Source: Clostridium sp. CAG:1219
GTDB taxonomy: Bacteria > Bacillota > Clostridia > TANB77 > CAG-465
NCBI GenBank assembly: GCA_000433335.1
Contig: HF996732.1
Location: 662-5,951 of the forward strand
Direction of reading: 5' to 3'
DNA: 5,290 nucleotides
Both the position numbers and the translations under genes were made by a program. A model generated the notes under the pieces. It ran no database searches. It was not told the DNA's origin and saw only the letters and a list, made by a program, of their open reading frames with translations. Positions within the stretch are counted from its first letter, which is position 1. The number at the start of each line of letters is the position of its first letter. Below are positions 1 through 4,432 of this stretch, piece after piece.

Positions 1-236
1 TATCAAAAAGTTTTAATAATATTAAAAAGCAAACTAGATATATTACTAAGTATTCGTATGTATATGATGAAACTAAAATATCTGATGAAAAATATATTCT
101 TGGAATAAACTGTCCAAACTGTGGAGCGCCAATTAATTTATTAAGCGGAAAAGTATGTAAATATTGTGGAACAGGTATAGAAAATGTTAATTTAAAAGGT
201 TGGAGAATTTCGTGGTATAAGGAAGATTATAATTAA
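1..236 (+). CDS. C-terminal end of a zinc-ribbon protein (5' partial)
   Basis: An open frame runs in from the left edge (first full codon at base 3) and stops with TAA at 234-236, giving 77 visible residues. The visible part has two CxxC pairs, CPNC at residues 37-40 and CKYC at 52-55, separated by 11 residues and each followed by Gly, the usual form of a small zinc ribbon. A short tail rich in Trp and Tyr ends the protein (GWRISWYKEDYN). The upstream part is Tyr-, Lys- and Ser-rich and looks like the end of a beta-rich domain. Zinc binding is inferred from the cysteine spacing. Similar C-terminal ribbons occur on several uncharacterised Firmicute proteins, some of them Tim44-like or membrane-associated, so no function is assigned. 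The next gene has its own promoter, so this gene probably ends a separate transcript, although I see no clear hairpin terminator directly behind it. Confidence 0.8.
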   Translation, partial: SKSFNNIKKQTRYITKYSYVYDETKISDEKYILGINCPNCGAPINLLSGKVCKYCGTGIENVNLKGWRISWYKEDYN

Positions 237-259
237 TGTGTAGATATTTTAACATAAAA

Positions 260-288
260 TTGATTTTTTAGCATTAATATGTTATACT
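260..288 (+). promoter_or_regulatory. Sigma-A-type promoter for the 42-residue miniprotein gene
   Basis: A -35 box TTGATT (260-265) and a -10 box TATACT (283-288) are separated by exactly 17 bp, close to the TTGACA/TATAAT consensus. Transcription would start near 295, giving a leader of about 50 nt before the GTG start at 345. The match is read directly from sequence. The function is inferred, but correct spacing plus a position just upstream of a strong ribosome binding site makes it one of the better promoter calls in this AT-rich window. Confidence 0.7.
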
Positions 289-331
289 GTATTTAGTTAT
301 TTTAATATAAAATCTAAATCTAAAAAAATTT

Positions 332-337
332 GGAGGT
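332..337 (+). promoter_or_regulatory. Ribosome binding site that decides the GTG start
   Basis: A perfect GGAGGT lies 7 bases upstream of GTG at 345-347. The first in-frame ATG (366-368) has no Shine-Dalgarno sequence in front of it. This supports GTG initiation of the small membrane protein. Confidence 0.75.
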
Positions 338-344
338 ATTCTCT

Positions 345-473
345 GTGGAAATTCTCTACATTGTAATGTTGGTTATGCCAATTGTCTTATTAGGTCTCTT
401 TGCAGTTGTTAAAGTTGCGGAGAAAAGAAATTTCTTTGATAACAAAGATGACAATGAGGATAACAAAAAGTAA
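345..473 (+). CDS. Small single-pass membrane protein, 42 residues, function unknown
   Basis: A GTG-started frame of 42 codons ends with TAA at 471-473. Residues 3-22 form one hydrophobic helix (ILYIVMLVMPIVLLGLFAVV) with a central Met-Pro. A short basic stretch (KVAEKR, 23-28) follows, then a highly charged, Asp/Asn/Lys-rich tail (29-42). The basic residues after the helix suggest that the tail faces the cytoplasm (positive-inside rule). The gene is a complete unit with a near-consensus promoter at 260-288, a perfect GGAGGT 7 bases before the start and a hairpin terminator beginning 4 bases after the stop. This makes it a probable real gene despite its size. Its codons include several ending in C (CTC, TAC, GTC, TTC, AAC), which are rarer in the neighbouring genes. 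I do not recognise the family. A role as a small regulator or accessory subunit of a membrane complex is possible but unsupported, and a type I toxin is less likely because no antisense RNA is evident. Confidence 0.7.
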   Translation: MEILYIVMLVMPIVLLGLFAVVKVAEKRNFFDNKDDNEDNKK

Positions 474-477
474 TAGT

Positions 478-510
478 AAAAACATCTCTAGAAATAGAGG
501 TGTTTTTATT
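478..510 (+). terminator. Rho-independent terminator after the miniprotein gene
   Basis: The arms 478-490 and 495-507 form a 13-bp stem (AACATCTCTA pairing with TAGAGGTGTT at its core, with one G-U pair) capped by a GAAA tetraloop (491-494). The outer arm ends in a run of five T followed by ATT. The matching A-run on the 5' side means that it could also terminate in the other direction, although no convergent gene is present. It separates the miniprotein unit from the phosphatase operon. Confidence 0.9.
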
Positions 511-600
511 ATGTTAAAAATAGAAAAATGTGGATTAATATATCGGTAAATATAAATTTTAGTAATATTATTTAAAAATAATTAAAAACTATTTATATAA
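511..600. other. AT-rich intergenic spacer without a recognisable gene
   Basis: This stretch between the terminator and the operon promoter is almost entirely A and T. It holds no open frame with a ribosome binding site. A possible second promoter (TTTAAA at 571-576 with TATATA at 594-599, 17-bp spacing) is visible, but it is weak evidence in a background this rich in A and T. An AT-rich tract upstream of the 601-629 promoter could serve as an UP element; this is inference. Confidence 0.4.
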
Positions 601-629
601 TTGACTTTGAAAGCTTACTGTGGTAAGAT
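601..629 (+). promoter_or_regulatory. Extended -10 promoter of the phosphatase-rpiB-tagO-yqeY operon
   Basis: A -35 box TTGACT (601-606) and a -10 box TAAGAT (624-629) are 17 bp apart. TGG directly precedes the -10 box (621-623), giving the TGn extended -10 element. Transcription is predicted to start near 636, only about 11 nt before the ATG at 647. That leaves an unusually short leader containing little more than the GGGTGG part of the ribosome binding region. No other strong promoter is seen before the next three genes, so this one probably serves all four. Confidence 0.7.
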
Positions 630-646
630 AATAGGCGGGTGGATAT

Positions 647-1102
647 ATGAAAAACATTAATTTTGTTTGTACTGGAAATATTTGTAGAAGTGCTATGGCT
701 GCAACATATTTACAAAAAAGATTATATGATATAGGAAAAGAAAATGAAGTAATAGTTAATTCTTGTGGAACTAATGCTAGAACTGGAGATAAAATAACTG
801 AGTTCGCTTGTAGGGCAATTTCAGAATATGGTGTAGATGCAAGCCACCATAGGGCTACTAATATATATGAGTCAGATATTTTAAATGCGGATATAGTTTT
901 ATGTATGACTAAATCACATAAAGATAATGTACTTAGTATATATCCTCAATTGAAAGGAAAAGTATTTACTATAAAAGAATATGTAAATGACCAAAATGCG
1001 TATGACGATATAGATGATCCTTGGGGATATGGAATTGAAGTATATAGACAATGTGCTAAAGAAATTGTGGATTGTGTGGAAAAATTAATTAAAAAATTAT
1101 AG
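647..1102 (+). CDS. ywlE: Low-molecular-weight protein phosphatase, YwlE-like (arginine or tyrosine phosphatase)
   Basis: This 151-residue protein has the length and layout of the low-molecular-weight protein tyrosine phosphatase family. These cytoplasmic enzymes remove phosphate from a protein residue through a phosphocysteine intermediate. The P-loop is at residues 8-15 (CTGNICRS), with Cys8 as nucleophile and Arg14 binding phosphate. The general acid is Asp124 in the DDPWG loop (123-127). The family segment with Ser39, Gly41 and Thr42 and the HR pair at 68-69 are also present. KVFTIKEYV (105-113) closely resembles the equivalent stretch of B. subtilis YwlE, the protein arginine phosphatase that opposes McsB, and ywlE lies beside rpiB (ywlF) there too. 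However, Ile12 occupies the position where YwlE has Thr11, the residue reported to favour phosphoarginine; Ile is typical of tyrosine-specific members. The usual Pro after Arg-Ser is Ala16. Cys8 and Cys13 could form the redox-sensing disulphide known in the family. The start follows a GGCGGGTGG ribosome binding region. Family assignment is sure; substrate is not. Confidence 0.9.
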   Translation: MKNINFVCTGNICRSAMAATYLQKRLYDIGKENEVIVNSCGTNARTGDKITEFACRAISEYGVDASHHRATNIYESDILNADIVLCMTKSHKDNVLSIYPQLKGKVFTIKEYVNDQNAYDDIDDPWGYGIEVYRQCAKEIVDCVEKLIKKL

Positions 1103-1112
1103 AAGGTGGAAA

Positions 1113-1574
1113 ATGTTAATAATTGGTTCTGATCACGCTGGAGTTGAATTAAAAGAAAATATAAAGAAATATTTAGAAAATATCAATATAGAATTTTACG
1201 ATGTCAATATAAAAAATGAATCAGAAGATGATGATTACCCAGACATTGCAGAAAAAATTTGTGCTGATGTAGTAAAATCTTCTAGAAATTTAGGAATTGC
1301 AATTTGTGGTACTGGTATAGGTATGTGTATTACTTGTAATAAGGTAAATGGAATAAGAGCTGCCCTTTGTACAGATGAATATATGGCCAAAAAGGCAAGA
1401 GAACACAATAATGCTAATGTTTTATGTTTAGGGGCTAGACTTGAATATGCAAGTGACAGGGAAAAAATGCTAAATATAGTAAACCAATTTTTAAACTCTA
1501 GTTTTGAAGGAGGAAGGCATCTTAGAAGATTAAAAAAAATAGAAGAGATAGAAAATAAAGGAGATAATATATAA
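1113..1574 (+). CDS. rpiB: Ribose-5-phosphate isomerase B
   Basis: This 153-residue protein, full length for the RpiB/LacAB family, interconverts ribose 5-phosphate and ribulose 5-phosphate in the cytoplasmic non-oxidative pentose phosphate pathway. The N-terminal IGSDHAG (4-10) supplies the conserved Asp7-His8. CGTGIG (65-70) holds the catalytic Cys65 and the anion-binding loop. NKVNGIRAALC (76-86), REHNNANVL (96-104, with His98) and the C-terminal FEGGRHLRR (131-139, with phosphate-binding Arg residues) match E. coli RpiB block for block. Extra cysteines at 72 and 75 lie in the helix after the GTG loop, where Ser and Ala are commoner. Only 10 bases separate it from the phosphatase gene, and an AAGGTGG ribosome binding site sits at 1103-1109. 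The next gene begins on the base after its stop. No lacA/lacB pair or PTS genes are nearby, so RpiB is favoured over galactose-6-phosphate isomerase. Confidence 0.96.
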   Translation: MLIIGSDHAGVELKENIKKYLENINIEFYDVNIKNESEDDDYPDIAEKICADVVKSSRNLGIAICGTGIGMCITCNKVNGIRAALCTDEYMAKKAREHNNANVLCLGARLEYASDREKMLNIVNQFLNSSFEGGRHLRRLKKIEEIENKGDNI

Positions 1575-2669
1575 ATGTGGTTTGTTTTTTTTATAGGTAT
1601 ATTATCATTCGTTATTTGTTTGATAATGACACCGTTAGTTATAAAATTTTCTAATAAGTTTGGTTTTGTAGATATTCCAAAGGATAGTAGAAGAGTTCAT
1701 ACTAAACCAATGCCAAGGATAGGTGGACTATCGATGGTTATTTCAATGTATATTACAATATTTGTATATTACATGCTTACTAAAAACATAGAAGGAATAG
1801 CACTGGATACAAAATTAATTGGATTTGTACTTGGATCACTTATTATAGCATTGATGGGATTTATTGATGATGCAATAACACTTAAAGCTAGATATAAAGC
1901 AATTTTTCAATTAGTTGCTGCAATTGTGTTATATGTATTTGAAATTAGAATCTCAGGAATAAAAATTCCTTTTTTACATACAGATATAATAAATTTTGGA
2001 ATTTTAGATTTTCCAGTAACATTAATTTGGGTTATAGGAGTTACAAATGCGCTTAATTTAATAGATGGACTTGATGGCCTTTCAGCTGGTATAGCTGCTA
2101 TATCTGCTGTTGCACTACTTATAATATTCGTTGCAACATCGGTTTCACTTGAAGCTATAATAATTACTGCAATTTTAGTTGGAATAACATTAGGATTTTT
2201 ACCGTATAATTTCAATCCGGCTAAAACTTTTATGGGAGATGTTGGATCGAACTTCTTAGGTTTTACCTTAGCTACAGTTTCTATAATGGGTTTTGCAAAA
2301 GGGTATACAGTTATAGCAATAATTGCTCCAATACTTGCTATGGGAGTTCCATTGTTTGATACAATTTTTGCCATGTTAAGAAGAATAGCAAAAGGCCAAC
2401 CGCCACTTAGACCAGATGGTGCACATATACATCATAGACTTATAAAACATGGATTTACACAACGCCAAGCAGTTTTGATTTTATATACTGTTACTAGTAT
2501 ATGTTGTATAATTGCAGTATTAATAGTTTCTGCAAATGTTTGGAAAGTAGTTTTACTTGTAATGGCTACTATATGTTTTATTACTATAGGAATATTAAGT
2601 ATTAGAAAATCTAAAAAAACATTACAACTTACTGCTGATGTGAATAATCAAATTGTAAAAGATAAATAA
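1575..2669 (+). CDS. tagO: Undecaprenyl-phosphate N-acetylglucosamine-1-phosphate transferase (TagO/WecA family)
   Basis: This 364-residue polytopic membrane protein, with about 10-11 hydrophobic helices, belongs to the MraY/WecA/TagO family. It moves GlcNAc-1-phosphate from UDP-GlcNAc to undecaprenyl phosphate at the cytoplasmic face, the first step of wall teichoic acid and many surface glycan pathways. Family motifs appear in order: a KPMPRIGG loop (44-51), the Asp pair D98-D99 in GFIDDAITLKARYK, the NALNLIDGLDGL block (158-169), MGDVGS with Asp222 (220-225), Asp262 in PLFDTIF, and HIHHRL (284-289). The His-rich motif and the length near 360 fit TagO/WecA rather than MraY, and no peptidoglycan cluster surrounds it. 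The ATG starts directly after the rpiB stop, with GGAG at 1560-1563 inside rpiB, which suggests translational coupling. The acceptor pathway cannot be told from this window; wecA would be an equally fair name. Confidence 0.93.
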   Translation: MWFVFFIGILSFVICLIMTPLVIKFSNKFGFVDIPKDSRRVHTKPMPRIGGLSMVISMYITIFVYYMLTKNIEGIALDTKLIGFVLGSLIIALMGFIDDAITLKARYKAIFQLVAAIVLYVFEIRISGIKIPFLHTDIINFGILDFPVTLIWVIGVTNALNLIDGLDGLSAGIAAISAVALLIIFVATSVSLEAIIITAILVGITLGFLPYNFNPAKTFMGDVGSNFLGFTLATVSIMGFAKGYTVIAIIAPILAMGVPLFDTIFAMLRRIAKGQPPLRPDGAHIHHRLIKHGFTQRQAVLILYTVTSICCIIAVLIVSANVWKVVLLVMATICFITIGILSIRKSKKTLQLTADVNNQIVKDK

Positions 2670-2674
2670 TATTG

Positions 2675-2680
2675 AAAGGA
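2675..2680 (+). promoter_or_regulatory. Ribosome binding site that fixes the yqeY start
   Basis: AAAGGA ends 8 bases before the ATG at 2689. The in-frame ATG three codons earlier (2680) overlaps this element and has no Shine-Dalgarno sequence of its own. Translation should therefore begin at 2689. Confidence 0.7.
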
Positions 2681-2688
2681 TGATTAGT

Positions 2689-3132
2689 ATGAAAGAAGAG
2701 TTATTAAAAGCACTAAAAGAGGCAATGATTGCAAAAGACGAATTAAAGAAAAATACTATTACAATGTTAAGAGCTGCAATATTACAAACTGAAAAGGATG
2801 AAAAGCGTGAGCTTGCAGAACAAGATATAATTCAAATTGTTGCACGTGAAGTTAAAAGAAGAAAAGAGTCAATAGAAGATTTTAAAAAAGGTGGAAGAGA
2901 AGACTTAGTAGAGCAAGTAGAAAAAGAAATTGAAATTTTATCAAAATATTTACCAGAACAATTATCTAGGGATGAAGTAGTAAAATTAGTTGAAAAAGCT
3001 GTAGAAAAAATTGGCGCAACTTCTCCAAAAGATATGGGAAAGGTAATGCAAGAGTTAAAGCCAGAAACTGCCGGTAAATGTGATGGTAAATTATTAAGTG
3101 AAATAGTAAGAGAAAGATTATCAAATATTTAA
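2689..3132 (+). CDS. yqeY: YqeY/GatB-like domain protein (147 residues)
   Basis: This small cytoplasmic, mostly helical protein consists of the YqeY domain, related to the tRNA-binding tail of the GatB subunit of Asp-tRNA(Asn)/Glu-tRNA(Gln) amidotransferase. The N-terminal half is a charged helical bundle (1-85) containing LRAAIL (27-32) and the REVKRRKESIEDF segment (53-65). The second half has the family's ILSKYLPEQL (83-92), GATSPKDMGKVM (109-120) and a closing GKCDGKLLSEIVRERL stretch (129-144), the last two typical of YqeY. The length equals that of B. subtilis YqeY. It follows tagO by about 20 bases and a terminator follows its stop, so it is the last gene of this operon. In other bacteria yqeY is often next to rpsU or dnaG; neither is visible here. 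The family's exact role is unproven. It may act on tRNA, but it lacks the catalytic part of GatB. Confidence 0.92.
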   Translation: MKEELLKALKEAMIAKDELKKNTITMLRAAILQTEKDEKRELAEQDIIQIVAREVKRRKESIEDFKKGGREDLVEQVEKEIEILSKYLPEQLSRDEVVKLVEKAVEKIGATSPKDMGKVMQELKPETAGKCDGKLLSEIVRERLSNI

Positions 3133-3143
3133 CAGAAGTTATT

Positions 3144-3170
3144 GGCAAGATATTAAATCTTGCCTTTTTT
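3144..3170 (+). terminator. Rho-independent terminator between yqeY and ymfF
   Basis: A perfect 8-bp stem (GGCAAGAT at 3144-3151 with ATCTTGCC at 3157-3164) with a 5-base loop is followed by six T (3165-3170). It lies 11 bases after the yqeY stop. The T-run ends only 3 bases before the ribosome binding site of the next gene, so it should end or strongly reduce transcription coming from the operon upstream. Confidence 0.9.
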
Positions 3171-3173
3171 AGT

Positions 3174-3180
3174 AGGAGGT
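3174..3180 (+). promoter_or_regulatory. Strong ribosome binding site of ymfF abutting the terminator
   Basis: AGGAGGT lies 4 bases before the ATG at 3185 and 3 bases after the terminator's T-run. It supports the ATG start and leaves no room for a promoter between terminator and gene. Confidence 0.8.
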
Positions 3181-3184
3181 AAAT

Positions 3185-4432
3185 ATGAAAATATATAAAA
3201 TAAATGATAAAAAATTTAAAGGAATATATCTTTCTATGAATTTTTTAATGCAATCAGATAAAGAAGTATTATCTAAAAATGCTGTAATGGCAAGTATGTT
3301 GTCAAAAGAATCAAAAAAATTTGGAAAAGAAAAAGACATTCAAATGTATTTAGCAAGCTTATATGGAGCAAATTTTAGCGTTAATTTAGAAAAATTAGGT
3401 GATGTTGAAAATCTTGAATTTAAAATAGAATGTGTAAATCAAAATTGTATTGAAAATTCAAATGAAATTGTATTAAAATCTGTAGATTTTTTAAAAGAAA
3501 TTACACTTAATGCTAAAATTAATGAGAAAGAATTTAATGATGAATTATTTGAAAGAGAAAAATTATTTATATTAGAAAAAATTGCTTCAAGAAAAGATGA
3601 AAAATTGAAATACGCTGTAAATAGAACTGAAGAAATAATGAATGAAGATAGTGGATTTGGAACGTTCTTATATGGAAATGAAGAAATAGTAAAAAAACTT
3701 TCAAAAAAAGATATAGTAGAAGCATATAATAGTTTAATTAATGATTCGAAGGTTATATTTATAGTATCTGGAAATTTAGAAGGAATACCTGACATAGAGA
3801 AATATATATCAGATACAATTAATATAAATAATCATGTAATAGATGGAAATTTAATAGTAAACGTAAAAAATGAAGTTGAATATAAAAATGAGATAATAGA
3901 AAAATGTGATAGCACCCAAAGTGTAATTACTGCAGCTTTAAAATTAGAAGACATTACAGAAGACGACGAATATGTACTAAATGTTTATAACGCAATTTTA
4001 GGTGGAACTCCAAGTTCAAAATTATTTCAAATATTTAGGGAAAAAGAGTCTTTAGCATATACTGCAAGGTCAAGATATTATAGATATAAAGATTTAATAA
4101 TAATATATGCTGGAATAAATAGAGAAAATTATGAAAAATCAAAAGAAGTAATAAGATCAATAATTGATAGTATAGAAAAAGGTGATATATCAGATGAAGA
4201 GTTCAATGCTGCAAAAACAAGTTTAATATCAGATATTAAAGAATGGGAAGATTCAAAAATAATGTTATCTAAATTTTTACTATCAAATTTAGTAATATAC
4301 AAAAATAAAAATAGAACATTAAAATTAATGCAGGAAAAAATAAACAATGTTACTAAAGAGGATGTAATGGAAATATCTAAAAAGGTAAAATTTAAAATGT
4401 GGTATTTGCTTGGAGGTGAAATAAATGAATAA
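3185..4432 (+). CDS. ymfF: M16-family peptidase-like subunit without zinc site (YmfF-like)
   Basis: This 415-residue protein has the two-lobed fold expected of the M16 (pitrilysin/processing-peptidase) family. The N-terminal lobe lacks HxxEH: the corresponding segment (about 33-47) reads AVMASMLSKESKKFG, so no zinc can be bound there and the subunit is presumably not catalytic alone. The C-terminal lobe keeps the family block GGTPSSKLFQIFREKESLAY (273-292), including Arg285 and Tyr292, residues that in the family help bind substrate in the partner's active site. No signal peptide or membrane helix is seen. The next gene encodes an M16 protein with an intact zinc motif and overlaps this one by 8 bases, the usual arrangement for a heterodimer. 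In B. subtilis, ymfF and ymfH are required for 5-aminopentanol modification of elongation factor P; databases often spell this gene yfmF. The role here is inferred from pairing and fold, and no efp gene is visible. Confidence 0.85.
   Translation: MKIYKINDKKFKGIYLSMNFLMQSDKEVLSKNAVMASMLSKESKKFGKEKDIQMYLASLYGANFSVNLEKLGDVENLEFKIECVNQNCIENSNEIVLKSVDFLKEITLNAKINEKEFNDELFEREKLFILEKIASRKDEKLKYAVNRTEEIMNEDSGFGTFLYGNEEIVKKLSKKDIVEAYNSLINDSKVIFIVSGNLEGIPDIEKYISDTININNHVIDGNLIVNVKNEVEYKNEIIEKCDSTQSVITAALKLEDITEDDEYVLNVYNAILGGTPSSKLFQIFREKESLAYTARSRYYRYKDLIIIYAGINRENYEKSKEVIRSIIDSIEKGDISDEEFNAAKTSLISDIKEWEDSKIMLSKFLLSNLVIYKNKNRTLKLMQEKINNVTKEDVMEISKKVKFKMWYLLGGEINE
4412..4419 (+). promoter_or_regulatory. 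Ribosome binding site of ymfH inside the end of ymfF
   Basis: GGAGGTGA lies 5 bases before the ATG at 4425, within the last codons of ymfF. The overlap of the two frames (4425-4432) together with this strong site suggests coupled translation and near-equal amounts of the two subunits. Confidence 0.8.

Noticed and set aside
633..646. GGGTGG just before the phosphatase start, resembling the conserved T-box antiterminator core.
   Set aside because: The predicted transcript starts almost at this point, there is no upstream specifier stem or terminator hairpin, and the downstream genes are not aminoacylation or amino-acid genes. It is more simply part of the ribosome binding region.
1907..2374. 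Long minus-strand open frame opposite tagO.
   Set aside because: It lies wholly within a gene with all its family motifs. It lacks a ribosome binding site and recognisable motifs, and its composition is that of an antisense shadow. The shorter minus-strand frames at 2966-3148, 3439-3795 and 4129-4557 were rejected for the same reason.
2680..2688. Earlier in-frame ATG of yqeY, three codons upstream.
   Set aside because: It overlaps the only Shine-Dalgarno-like sequence (AAAGGA). Starting at 2689 gives proper spacing and the family's usual length.
3128..3156. Possible promoter TTTAAC / TATTAA at the end of yqeY.
   Set aside because: The -35 box matches poorly, the -10 box lies within the terminator stem and loop, and AT-rich DNA yields such matches often. 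It is not listed as a feature.
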